In this document: in pieces, positions 19,263-27,101 of the stretch
How the letters are laid out: the number at the start of each line of letters is the position of its first letter
How positions within the stretch are numbered: position 1 is the first letter of the stretch
Assembly: GCA_028869185.1 (NCBI GenBank)
Contig: JAGWTA010000004.1
Span: 111,544 to 175,543 of the forward strand
DNA: 64,000 nt
Direction of reading: 5' to 3'
Source: Hyphomicrobiales bacterium
GTDB lineage: Bacteria; Pseudomonadota; Alphaproteobacteria; Rhizobiales; Beijerinckiaceae
Program-made: the position numbers and the translations under genes
Notes under the pieces: model-generated
The model's input: only the letters and a program-made list of their open reading frames with translations
The model's database searches: none
What the model was told of the DNA's origin: nothing

Positions 19263-20717
19263 ATGTCCGTCCGCACCCTCGTTAAATCCATCCAAGACAT
19301 CATGCGCCAGGATTCCGGCGTCGATGGCGATGCGCAGCGCATCAGCCAATTGTGCTGGATGTTCTTCCTCAAGATCATCGACGATCAGGATCAGGAGCTT
19401 GAACTCACCCGCAACGGCTATGTCCCGCCGATCCCGCCGAAGTTTCAATGGCGCAACTGGGCGGCGGACCCGGAGGGCATCACGGGCGAGGCGCTGCTCG
19501 CCTTCGTCAACGGCGAATTGTTCCCGACGCTGAAGGGCTTGGCCCTCACCGGCAAGCCCGGCGACCGGCGCAAGATCGTGCGCGACGTGTTCGAGGACGC
19601 CTACAACTACATGAAATCCGGCCAATTGATGCGGCAGGTGCTCAACAAGATCAACGGCGTCGATTTCAACACGCTGGCCGACCGCCAGCACTTCGGCGAG
19701 ATTTACGAGCAATTGCTCAACGATCTGCAATCGGCGGGCAATGCGGGCGAGTATTACACGCCGCGCGCCGTCACCGCCTTCGTGGTGGACCGGATCGACC
19801 CGTATCCGGGCGAAACCCTGTTCGATCCCGCCTGCGGCACGGGCGGTTTTCTCACCTGCGCCATCCGCCACATGGAGAAGACCCACATCCGCACGCCCAA
19901 GCAGCGCGAGGCGATGCAGGCGGGCTTGCGCGCGGTGGAGAAGAAGCCGCTGCCGCACATGCTCTGCGTGACCAACATGCTGCTGCACGGTGTGGAGGAT
20001 GCGGGCTTCGTGCGCCATGACAACACGCTGGCCCGCCCGCTGATTTCATGGGGCAAGGATGAGCGCGTCGATATCGTGCTGACCAACCCTCCTTTCGGCG
20101 GCAAGGAGGAAGACGGCGTCGAGAACAACTTCCCCACCTTCCGCACCAAGGAAACGGCGGATTTGTTCCTCGCCCTCATCGTGCGACTGTTGAAGGATGG
20201 CGGGCGCGCCGCCGTGGTGCTGCCCGATGGCACGCTGTTCGGCGAGGGCGTCAAGACCCGGCTGAAAGAGCATCTGATGGAGGCATGCAACCTCCACACC
20301 ATCGTCCGCCTGCCGAACTCGGTGTTCAAGCCCTATGCCTCCATCGGCACGAACCTTTTGTTCTTCGAGAAGGGCACACCGACGAAGGATATCTGGTTCT
20401 ACGAGCATCGGGTGCCCGAGCGCCAGAAGGCCTATTCGATGACCAAGCCGATCCGGCTGGAGCATTTCCAGTCCTGCATCGACTGGTGGGGCGGCAAAGA
20501 GCGGAAGGGCCGCGAGGAGACGCCGCAGGCCTGGAAGGTGAGCGCCGAGGACATCAAGGCGCGCGGCTACAATCTCGACATCAAGAACCCGCACGCCGTG
20601 GCGGATGACCACGGCGACCCGGAAACGCTGCTGGAAGACCTCGCCCGCGCCGAGGCCGAGACGACGGGCTTGCGTGACCAGTTGAAGGCGATCCTTGCCG
20701 AGGCGCTGGCCCGATGA
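19263..20717 (+). CDS. hsdM: Type I DNA methyltransferase, M subunit
   Basis: 484-residue N6-adenine methyltransferase. AdoMet motif I is DPACGTGGFL (about residue 188) and catalytic motif IV is NPPFGG (about residue 275). An N-terminal helical HsdM domain (about 1-130) and a C-terminal helical segment contact HsdS. It starts 3 bp after hsdR and overlaps hsdS by 4 bp (ATGA), so modification and specificity subunits are translationally coupled, protecting the host as the operon is expressed. Confidence 0.95.
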   Translation: MSVRTLVKSIQDIMRQDSGVDGDAQRISQLCWMFFLKIIDDQDQELELTRNGYVPPIPPKFQWRNWAADPEGITGEALLAFVNGELFPTLKGLALTGKPGDRRKIVRDVFEDAYNYMKSGQLMRQVLNKINGVDFNTLADRQHFGEIYEQLLNDLQSAGNAGEYYTPRAVTAFVVDRIDPYPGETLFDPACGTGGFLTCAIRHMEKTHIRTPKQREAMQAGLRAVEKKPLPHMLCVTNMLLHGVEDAGFVRHDNTLARPLISWGKDERVDIVLTNPPFGGKEEDGVENNFPTFRTKETADLFLALIVRLLKDGGRAAVVLPDGTLFGEGVKTRLKEHLMEACNLHTIVRLPNSVFKPYASIGTNLLFFEKGTPTKDIWFYEHRVPERQKAYSMTKPIRLEHFQSCIDWWGGKERKGREETPQAWKVSAEDIKARGYNLDIKNPHAVADDHGDPETLLEDLARAEAETTGLRDQLKAILAEALAR

Positions 20718-22417
20718 ACGCTGAGCGCCTGTTGCAGCACTATGAGCGGATCGCCGACGCGCCGGACGCGATTGCCCGGTTGCGCCGCTTCATTCTCGAT
20801 CTGGCCGTGCGCGGCAAACTCGTTCCGCAAGACCCGAACGACGAACCGGCGTCGGAATTGCTGAAGCGGATCGCGAAGGAAAAGGTGCGGCTGGTGAAGG
20901 CGGGGGAGATTAGGACGCCGAAGGCGATCGCCGTGCAATCCGAAGCACCGTTTCCGATCCCGTCGAATTGGCGCTGGTCGCAGCTTGCCGAAATCGGGGT
21001 GCTAAGCCCGCGCAATGAAGCGCCCGATACGCTCGAAGCGTCCTTCGTGCCGATGCCGATGATCGCCGCCGAGTATGGCGTCGCGAACCAGCACGAAGTC
21101 CGCTCTTGGGGCGAGATCAGGAAGGGCTACACGCATTTTGCCGAAGGCGACGTGGGCCTCGCGAAGATCACGCCGTGCTTCGAGAACGGCAAATCAGCCG
21201 TGTTCCGAAACCTGACTGGCGGGATCGGCGCAGGCACGACCGAGTTGCATATCGTCCGCCCGCTATTCGTCGAACAGGACTTCATTCTGTTGTTTCTCAA
21301 GAGCCCGCATTTCATCGAAACCGGCATCCCGAAGATGACCGGCACGGCAGGCCAGAAGCGTGTGCCGACCGAGTATTTCGCGCATTCGCCCTTTCCCCTC
21401 CCACCGCTTGCCGAGCAGCATCGCATCGTCGCCAAGGTCGATGAATTGATGGGCCTGTGCGACCGGCTGGAGGCGGCGCGGGCGGGCCGCGAGGCGGTGC
21501 GCGACCGGCTGGCGGCGGCGAGCCTCGCCCGCCTCAACGCGCCTGATGCCGAAACATTTCAGGCCGATGCCCGATTCGCCCTCGACGCGCTGCCCGGCCT
21601 CACCACGCGCCCCGATCAGATCAAGCGCCTGCGCCAGACCATCCTCAACCTCGCCGTGCGCGGCAAGCTCGTGCCGCAAGACCCGAACGACGAACCGGCG
21701 TCGGAACTGCTGAAGCGGATCGCGAAGGAGAAGGCGCGGCTGGTGAAGGCGGGGGAGTTCAGGAAGCCGAAGGCCCTTCCCGAAGTCGAGGAACCGCCGT
21801 TCGACTTGCCGCAGAATTGGCGCTGGACGCCGATCCGCGAAGTCACGAGCGATCGAGGTCAGGAAATCCCGCAATCGACCTTCACCTACATTGACGTGAC
21901 GGCCATCGACAAAGAGGCGGGCGTCGTCGCTGATCCGAAAGTGTTGGAAGCAAGCGAGGCCCCAAGCCGGGCGCGCAAGATCACTCGGAAGGGCGATGTG
22001 ATCTACTCGTGCGTTCGGCCATACCTGCTGAATGTCGCCGTCATAGAAACCGATTTCGATCCACCACCGATTGCGAGCACCGCCTTCGCGATCCTCAACG
22101 GGCACGGCCTCGTGATGCCGCGCTTTATATGGATCGTGCTTCGAAGCCCTTTCATGGTGGCGTGCGTCGAGGAGAACCAGCGCGGGCAAGCCTATCCGGC
22201 GATCAACGACGCGGACTTCGCCGTTTTGCCCTTTCCTCTCCCACCGCTCGCCGAACAGCACCGCCTCGTCGCCAAGGTCGATGAATTGATGGGCCTGTGC
22301 GACCGGCTGGAGGCGAGCCTCAACGCCGCCGCCGCCACCCGCCGCCGCCTGCTCGAAGCCCTCCTCGCCGAAGCCTTCGCACCGGTGGACGCTCGCGAAT
22401 TGGAGGCGACGGAATGA
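20714..22417 (+). CDS. hsdS: Type I specificity subunit
   Basis: 567 residues with two target-recognition domains (about 75-230 and 360-515), each followed by a conserved coiled-coil segment ending in AEQHRxVAKVDELMGLCDRLE. The N-terminal and central conserved blocks (RGKLVPQDPNDEPASELLKR) are almost identical copies, as expected of the two-fold HsdS architecture. The two domains set the bipartite recognition sequence, which cannot be predicted here. Near-identical DNA repeats inside the gene could allow domain shuffling. Confidence 0.94.
   Translation: MNAERLLQHYERIADAPDAIARLRRFILDLAVRGKLVPQDPNDEPASELLKRIAKEKVRLVKAGEIRTPKAIAVQSEAPFPIPSNWRWSQLAEIGVLSPRNEAPDTLEASFVPMPMIAAEYGVANQHEVRSWGEIRKGYTHFAEGDVGLAKITPCFENGKSAVFRNLTGGIGAGTTELHIVRPLFVEQDFILLFLKSPHFIETGIPKMTGTAGQKRVPTEYFAHSPFPLPPLAEQHRIVAKVDELMGLCDRLEAARAGREAVRDRLAAASLARLNAPDAETFQADARFALDALPGLTTRPDQIKRLRQTILNLAVRGKLVPQDPNDEPASELLKRIAKEKARLVKAGEFRKPKALPEVEEPPFDLPQNWRWTPIREVTSDRGQEIPQSTFTYIDVTAIDKEAGVVADPKVLEASEAPSRARKITRKGDVIYSCVRPYLLNVAVIETDFDPPPIASTAFAILNGHGLVMPRFIWIVLRSPFMVACVEENQRGQAYPAINDADFAVLPFPLPPLAEQHRLVAKVDELMGLCDRLEASLNAAAATRRRLLEALLAEAFAPVDARELEATE
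20801..20925 (+). repeat. hsdS internal repeat A, copy 1 (copy 2 at 21650-21774)
   Basis: About 125 bp encoding the RGKLVPQDPNDEPASELL block, present again 849 bp downstream with only scattered differences. It marks the first conserved region before each recognition domain. Confidence 0.85.
21388..21476 (+). repeat. hsdS internal repeat B, copy 1 (copy 2 at 22228-22316)
   Basis: About 89 bp encoding PFPLPPLAEQHR...DELMGLCDRLEA, repeated 840 bp downstream almost unchanged. It follows each recognition domain and forms the paired coiled-coil. Confidence 0.85.
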
Positions 22418-23133
22418 CCGGGCCGCGCCTTTTCAACGTCTATTGCGATGAAAGCTGCCATCTGGAGCACGATGGCGTTCCCGTCATGGCCTGGGGTGCG
22501 ATAACTTGCCCGGAGGGCGAGGTGCGCGCCGTGGCCGAGGCGATCCGGTCGCTCAAAGCCGCGCACGGCCTCAAACCCGCTTTCGAGGCGAAATGGACCA
22601 AGGTTTCGCCGGCCAAGGCCGCGTTCTATCTGGCGCTAATCGACCTATTCCTCGCCGATGATCGCTTGCGCTTTCGCGGGCTCGTGGTGCCCGACAAGGC
22701 GCGGCTCGATCACGCCCGCTTCGACCAGAGCCACGACGATTGGTATTACAAGATGTATTTCACGATGCTGCGCCCGATCTTCTGCGCGCCGCATCGCTAT
22801 CGCATTTATCTCGACGTGAAGGACACGCGCGGCGGGCCGAAATCCCGCAAGCTGCACGATGTGCTCGCCAACAGCCTGCTCGATTTCGACCGCCAGACGG
22901 TCGACCGCGTGCAACAGGTGCGCAGCCACGAAAGCGAATTGTTGCAGATCACCGATCTTCTGATCGGCGCGCTCACCTATGCCAACCGTGGCCTCGCCAC
23001 GAGCCCGGCCAAAGCCGCGATCCTCGAACGGCTTCGCGCCAGCCTCGGGCAACAGGCGCTTTCCCGCACCTCCACCTTCGCCGCCACCAAGTTCAACATT
23101 CTGGTGTGGCGGGCGCAGGAGGCGGCTGGATGA
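22414..23133 (+). CDS. DUF3800 domain protein
   Basis: 239 residues beginning with the DUF3800 signature FNVYCDESCHLE (acidic residues near 12-13), a later acidic YLDVKDTRGG strand (about 131) and the C-terminal LLQITDLLIGALTYANRG block. DUF3800 has an RNase H-like fold with candidate catalytic acids. The start overlaps the hsdS stop by 4 bp, so it is part of the R-M operon and probably an accessory nuclease-like defence factor; that role is inferred from context. Confidence 0.8.
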   Translation: MTGPRLFNVYCDESCHLEHDGVPVMAWGAITCPEGEVRAVAEAIRSLKAAHGLKPAFEAKWTKVSPAKAAFYLALIDLFLADDRLRFRGLVVPDKARLDHARFDQSHDDWYYKMYFTMLRPIFCAPHRYRIYLDVKDTRGGPKSRKLHDVLANSLLDFDRQTVDRVQQVRSHESELLQITDLLIGALTYANRGLATSPAKAAILERLRASLGQQALSRTSTFAATKFNILVWRAQEAAG

Positions 23134-23606
23134 ACCCGCCCGATCTGGTGCCGTTCACTGCCTTCGGCGGCGATTGGCCTGCCTATGAAACCGAACTCCA
23201 CCGAATCTTCATCGCCGAGATTGCGCGCGGCGGAATCGTGTTCGACGGGTTTCGGGTGAACTGCCGCCGCCTGCCGGAAACAGCGGGCAAGTGGGCGTCG
23301 TTCTGGCATCTGGTGCAGGAAGGCCGCGTCGAGGATGACCGCTTGCCCGATCTGCGCCGATGCGAGCGCATCCGCTGGGTGCGCTGGGTGATCGAGAATG
23401 CAGCGGCGCACGCCGAGATCGACATCTGGCAGAACACGCGCGGCACCGAGGTCAACACGCTGCTGTGGTTTCGCGAGGAATATCTGGTGGTTCTCGGCCA
23501 GCGCCCGGGCTATTGGTTGCTGCGCACGGCCTATTGCACAGACAAGCGCGGGCGGATGGCCCAATTGCGCAAAGAGCGGGATGCATTCCGGCGCGCGAAC
23601 CCCTAA
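23130..23606 (+). CDS. Possible PBECR-type nuclease-like protein of the R-M operon
   Basis: 158 residues, coupled by a 4-bp overlap to the DUF3800 gene. The C-terminal strand pattern (EYLVVLGQRPGYWLLRTAYC, about 117-136) resembles the barnase/EndoU/RelE-like PBECR fold seen in phage-linked toxins. The preceding helix is rich in Arg and Trp (RCERIRWVRWVIENA). The family call is by pattern only. It ends the R-M operon; a GC-rich inverted repeat without T-run lies just after it. Confidence 0.5.
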   Translation: MNPPDLVPFTAFGGDWPAYETELHRIFIAEIARGGIVFDGFRVNCRRLPETAGKWASFWHLVQEGRVEDDRLPDLRRCERIRWVRWVIENAAAHAEIDIWQNTRGTEVNTLLWFREEYLVVLGQRPGYWLLRTAYCTDKRGRMAQLRKERDAFRRANP

Positions 23607-23845
23607 AAACGCTGAAGCCGCCCAAGCGAACCGGGGCGGCCTCGAATGCTCGTCCTACACATGGCAGGTGAGACGATGCCTATATGCTTTTTGCAGGGCC
23701 GAAAGTCAAGAAAATTCAGATCGGCGAGGATGGCGCGCACGATAGAAGAGCGCATAAATCCATTCAATAACAATAGCTTAAATGCTCTGGTTCTGCGCGG
23801 TGGCTTGCTCGCCATGGGCAGGGATGCATCTTGCAATCACACTTC

Positions 23846-23863
23846 GTTTAGATTACACTAAAC
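23846..23863. promoter_or_regulatory. Operator-like dyad before the recombinase gene
   Basis: GTTTAG-N6-CTAAAC inverted repeat ending 3 bases before the recombinase ATG (23867). It lies in an AT-rich leader that includes TTGCAA upstream. Its position suggests control of recombinase translation or transcription, possibly autoregulatory. Confidence 0.45.
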
Positions 23864-23866
23864 ATC

Positions 23867-25417
23867 ATGAGAAAAGCGCCCAAGCCCGCACCCGCCGCCG
23901 ATCCCGCCCGCAAGCAGGCGGTGATTTACGCCCGCGTCTCCTCCAAGGAGCAGGAGAAGGAAGGCTTCTCGATCCCGGCGCAATTGAAGCTCTTGAAGGA
24001 ATATGCGGCGACGAACGGCTTCGCGGTGGCGCAAGAATATGTGGACGTTGAAACCGCCAAGCAGACAGGCCGCACCGCCTTCGGCGAGATGGTAGCCTAT
24101 CTCAAGGCGCATCCCGCCATCCGCGTGATGCTGGTCGAAAAGACCGACCGGCTCTATCGCAACCTCAAGGATTGGGTGACGGTCGATGAACTCGACGTCG
24201 AAATGCACTTCGCGAAAGAAGGCGTGGTGCTCTCGCGCGAGTCGCGATCGTCGGAAAAGTTCATGCACGGCATCAAGGTGCTGATGGCGAAGAATTACAT
24301 CGACAACCTGTCGGAAGAAACGCGCAAGGGCATGACCGAGAAGGCGGCGCAGGGATTCTGGCCTTCGAACGCGCCGCTCGGCTATCGCAACGTGACGCGC
24401 GAGGATGGCCGCAAGATCATCGTGCCCGACGAGGCGACCGCGCCGATCATCGCTAAGATGTTCGAATGGTATGCATGGGGCGACCTCTCCACGCAGGAAG
24501 TGACGAAGAAGGCGCGGGCGGCGGGCCTCGTGTTCAAGAAGACGGGCGCTCGCATCCCGAGAAGCACCGTCGCTGCGATCCTGCGCAACCGCATCTACAC
24601 CGGGCGCTTCGATTGGGACGGCAAGACCTATCAGGGCCGCTACGAGGCCATCGTGCCGACCGAGCTATGGGAACGGGTCCAGGACGTAATGGACGGGCGC
24701 AATGCGCGCGGCGCGAAGAAGGGCAGGCGGGATTTCGCCTTCTCCGGCCTGATCGCCTGCCACGCCTGCGGCTGCGCCGTGGTCGGCGAGATCAAGAAAG
24801 AGCGCTACGTCTATTACCATTGCACCGGCTATGCCGATAAGTGCCAGGGTAAGCCCGCCGACTGCCGCCGCAAATACGTTCGCGAGGAAGTGCTTGAAGC
24901 GCAGTTCACCGAACTGCTCGGGCGGTTGCGGTTCGATGACGAGGTGCTGGAATGGGTGCGCGATGCGCTGCACGCCAGCCACGCCGACGAGCGCCGCGAG
25001 CATGACGAAGCGATCAAGCGGCATCAGGCGGAATACAAGCGCCTCGATGACCGCATTCACGCGATGTATGTCGATAAGCTCGACGGGCTGGTCGATACCG
25101 CCTTCTTCGAAAGAATGTCGAACCAGTGGCGCGAGGAGCAGAACCGCTGCCAACGCGAGATCGAACGGCATCAAAACGCCGACAAATCCTATCTCTCCGA
25201 GGGAGTCGCGCTGCTCGAACTCGCGCGGGACGCCCAAAGGCTGTTCGCGAAGCAGGAACCGCGCGAAAAGCGCCGCCTGCTCAACTTTCTACTATCGAAC
25301 TGCACTTGGGAGAATGGGCAGGTGGTCGCCACGTTCCGCCAACCCTTTGACATGCTTGCGGAAACGATTGCCGGGACCCGAAACGAAAACGCGCCCGGAG
25401 GCTGTAGGGGGACGTGA
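23867..25417 (+). CDS. Large serine recombinase (integrase)
   Basis: 516 residues. The resolvase catalytic domain (about 15-155) has the YARVSSKEQ motif with nucleophile Ser25 and the Arg-bearing EKTDRLYRNLKD block. A recombinase domain (about 180-290) and a zinc beta-ribbon with CHACGC...C...C (about 303-340) follow, then a long coiled coil (about 380-470). These proteins catalyse directional integration and, with a directionality factor, excision. It is the last gene of the element, and no excisionase is recognised nearby. The end of the protein looks non-conserved, as when the attachment site overlaps the gene's 3' end. Confidence 0.92.
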   Translation: MRKAPKPAPAADPARKQAVIYARVSSKEQEKEGFSIPAQLKLLKEYAATNGFAVAQEYVDVETAKQTGRTAFGEMVAYLKAHPAIRVMLVEKTDRLYRNLKDWVTVDELDVEMHFAKEGVVLSRESRSSEKFMHGIKVLMAKNYIDNLSEETRKGMTEKAAQGFWPSNAPLGYRNVTREDGRKIIVPDEATAPIIAKMFEWYAWGDLSTQEVTKKARAAGLVFKKTGARIPRSTVAAILRNRIYTGRFDWDGKTYQGRYEAIVPTELWERVQDVMDGRNARGAKKGRRDFAFSGLIACHACGCAVVGEIKKERYVYYHCTGYADKCQGKPADCRRKYVREEVLEAQFTELLGRLRFDDEVLEWVRDALHASHADERREHDEAIKRHQAEYKRLDDRIHAMYVDKLDGLVDTAFFERMSNQWREEQNRCQREIERHQNADKSYLSEGVALLELARDAQRLFAKQEPREKRRLLNFLLSNCTWENGQVVATFRQPFDMLAETIAGTRNENAPGGCRGT

Positions 25418-25555
25418 TCTTTGGCAGTGGCGCTGGAAGGGCTTAGACAGGCGCTAGGCTGTTGAAGTGGCGCGAGTTTGGGCGTTTCTGCCTATCGTGG
25501 CGGGTTTGGCCGTCCGTGGCCGTTTATAGGCCGCGATGGACGCGATCTTTGGCAG
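25411..25555 (+). repeat. 17-bp near-perfect direct repeat flanking a 111-bp spacer
   Basis: GACGTGATCTTTGGCAG (25411-25427) and GACGCGATCTTTGGCAG (25539-25555) differ at one base. The first copy spans the recombinase stop codon. This could be an attachment-site remnant at the right junction. Confidence 0.55.
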
Positions 25556-25764
25556 CGCGGCGGCGCCAGCGGCCAAAGGCGAACATCAACGGCCAGTTGG
25601 GTTTTTGGGCGCCGCCTCGACACACGCGCGTCAATGTTAGCGCTCGTAGGTTTGCTGACTGGTCCAGCTTGGCGCTATTCACCGTCAATCCTGTATAATT
25701 GATTGTTTTTAGACAAGAAATATCACGCGGAAGGCGCGGTAGGTTTGACGGCAGGTTTGACGGG
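25418..25764. other. Gene-free junction between the two mobile elements
   Basis: About 347 bases with no credible gene. It holds the second copy of the 17-bp repeat (25539-25555), then AGGTTTG-containing repeats (from 25646) and an AT-rich TGTATAATTGATTG at 25692, which resembles a Mu-type terminal start. The serine-element right end and the Mu-like left end must both lie here. Confidence 0.6.
25646..25764. repeat. Repeats at probable Mu-like left end
   Basis: GTAGGTTTG at 25646-25654 and again at 25739-25747. The second is part of a tandem 12-bp repeat, AGGTTTGACGGC (25741-25752) and AGGTTTGACGGG (25753-25764). Short repeats in and around a leftmost gene-free stretch are what transposase-binding sites of Mu-like phages look like. 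The precise terminus (a TG dinucleotide, perhaps 25692) is unproven. Confidence 0.4.
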
Positions 25765-26025
25765 TCAGCCGCGTTTTCTGGCGCGATCCCAAGCCGCTGT
25801 CAGGCGTGGCTTGCCAGCCACCAGTAGCAATAGAGGCGTCAGGATTATGACCCTAAAGCCCCAAGCAGCTACCCCTGCCGCTATAGCCATCGCGCCATAA
25901 TGCGGAGAGTGAAACATCGCGATCAGCAAACCGACCATTATCAACAGCGGCGGCAGTCCTTTAAACACCACAAAGAGCGCTTCCGAAGCTGTAAATTCAG
26001 GCTTTTTAGAAGAAACATCGCTCAT
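25765..26025 (-). CDS. Small membrane protein next to the repressor
   Basis: 86 residues with two hydrophobic segments (about 25-42 and 46-66) and a basic C-terminus. It lies 12 bp downstream of the repressor on the same strand, so it is probably expressed in the lysogen. Position and topology suggest a superinfection-exclusion or lysogenic-conversion role, but this is inference. Confidence 0.65.
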   Translation of the reverse strand: MSDVSSKKPEFTASEALFVVFKGLPPLLIMVGLLIAMFHSPHYGAMAIAAGVAAWGFRVIILTPLLLLVAGKPRLTAAWDRARKRG

Positions 26026-26037
26026 AATCGCCCCCGT

Positions 26038-26688
26038 TTACAGTAATCGTTCGGTCCACTTCACCCGGCCATATATACGAACGGGATCGCCTTCGGGAAA
26101 GGCCGCTGGCGCGATTTCAGGGTTGTCAGAGATGATCTGCCATCCGGCGCCAGGCGTCATTCTGACGCGCTTCACGAACATATCGTCGCCGATTGAGAAG
26201 AAGAAAATCCGGTTATCGACGAACTGGCGCTGGCTGGCGTCGATCACGATCAGGCCGCCGTCCCTGATCGTCGGCTCCATCGAGGTTCCGTCGGCGTAGG
26301 CCGCGCGGGCATTTTCTGGGCGTAGCCCGATCTGTGCGAGCGTGGCGCGCGAAAATGGAATGCGGCCGATCGAATAATCGGTGGCCAATGTTCCAGGGCC
26401 GGCCGAGGGGCGGATATCGATCAGGCTGATCATGGCGGTTTCCGGCGGAGGAGCGCCGGCTGGTTCGCGGCCCGTCGCAAGCCATTCGACCGACCGCTTA
26501 CCGGCATTCGCAATCGCGATTAAAGTTTCAACGCCGGGGTCTCCGCCTTGCAATATGCGATTAAGGCCTGACTGGGAAATGCCGGCTCTCGCGGCAAACG
26601 CTGACTGCGTCTCTTCGCCAATTAGCTGAAATATCCGCTTCTGCAGCGGCGCCAGCTCCTTTTCGACGATCTTCGACGGTCTCGCCAC
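26038..26688 (-). CDS. Phage repressor, XRE HTH plus S24 (LexA-like) peptidase
   Basis: 216 residues. The N-terminal HTH is at about 25-70 (FAARAGISQSGLNRILQGG). The C-terminal S24 domain has Ser136 in GTSMEPTIRDGG and Lys173 in MFVKRVR, the catalytic dyad for self-cleavage after RecA activation. Unlike the Mu c repressor, this is a LexA/lambda-CI type switch, so induction by DNA damage is expected. It is divergent from the early operon, with the operator region between. Confidence 0.92.
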   Translation of the reverse strand: MARPSKIVEKELAPLQKRIFQLIGEETQSAFAARAGISQSGLNRILQGGDPGVETLIAIANAGKRSVEWLATGREPAGAPPPETAMISLIDIRPSAGPGTLATDYSIGRIPFSRATLAQIGLRPENARAAYADGTSMEPTIRDGGLIVIDASQRQFVDNRIFFFSIGDDMFVKRVRMTPGAGWQIISDNPEIAPAAFPEGDPVRIYGRVKWTERLL

Positions 26689-26700
26689 GAGTTATCCTCA

Positions 26701-26763
26701 AACGTGATTTTTTTGTTGACTTAAACGCGATAGCGATTATTTAATCGCATACGTGATTTTTTT
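26701..26763. promoter_or_regulatory. Early promoter and operator cluster of the prophage
   Basis: Rightward promoter TTGACT (26716-26721), 16-bp spacer, TATTTA (26738-26743). The palindrome GCGATTA-TT-TAATCGC (26733-26748) covers the -10 box. A 13-bp direct repeat ACGTGATTTTTTT flanks it (26702-26714, 26751-26763), and a related half-site AACGCGATA lies at 26724-26732. This is the expected binding region of the S24 repressor and of Ner. Confidence 0.7.
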
Positions 26764-26769
26764 AGCCCG

Positions 26770-26792
26770 AAAAAACGGCCTTGCCGGGCCGT
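26770..26792 (-). terminator. Leftward intrinsic terminator between Ner and operator
   Basis: Stem ACGGCC/GGCCGT with a 6-base loop. On the minus strand it is followed by TTTTTT. It would stop antisense transcription leaving the ner region before it reaches the repressor gene. Confidence 0.5.
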
Positions 26793-26807
26793 CCAATCGA
26801 GAGACCG

Positions 26808-27101
26808 ATGCGACGCTGGGACCGATACGCAATCCGCGCCGAACTCAACCGCCGAGGCGTCACCCTGACAGCGCTCGCCCTGCGCTATGGGCTTGAGCCG
26901 TCCGCCTGCCGGACGGCGCTGCTGCGCCCGAACGCGCGGGGCGAGGCGGCGATCGCCAAAACGATCGGCGTTCCCGCCGCCACGCTCTGGCCCGACCGCT
27001 ACCGTCAGAATCCCTCGACCGGCACATTTTCTAACGCGTATCTGCGCCGGCGCGCTAGCCAAAAGTTGCATGCGGCTCCTGACCACGGAGCCGCCCGGTG
27101 A
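26808..27101 (+). CDS. Ner-like DNA-binding protein
   Basis: 97 residues with the Nlp/Ner HTH (RYAIRAELNRRGVTLTALAL, and GLEPSACRTALLRP as recognition part). In Mu, Ner represses early and repressor promoters. The ATG at 26808 follows GAGAGACC, and the gene is the first of the rightward early operon. A downstream TGA overlaps a GTG starting the next small frame. Confidence 0.85.
   Translation: MRRWDRYAIRAELNRRGVTLTALALRYGLEPSACRTALLRPNARGEAAIAKTIGVPAATLWPDRYRQNPSTGTFSNAYLRRRASQKLHAAPDHGAAR

Larger units (their letters stand above)
10300..25430. mobile_element. Integrative element with replication genes and a type I R-M cargo (boundaries approximate)
   Basis: All genes from the XRE regulator (10404) to the serine recombinase (end 25417) run rightward and overlap or nearly abut. 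Regulation comes first, then replication (primase, ATPase), then hsdRMS defence, then site-specific recombination. No capsid, tail, relaxase or mating-pair genes are present. The layout fits a replicating genomic island or phage satellite. The ends are inferred from gene content; a 17-bp repeat at 25411 and 25539 may mark the right junction. Confidence 0.7.

Noticed and set aside
25478..25702. Short rightward frames in the junction region
   Set aside because: Several frames open at once without RBS or homology; more likely attachment/terminal DNA.
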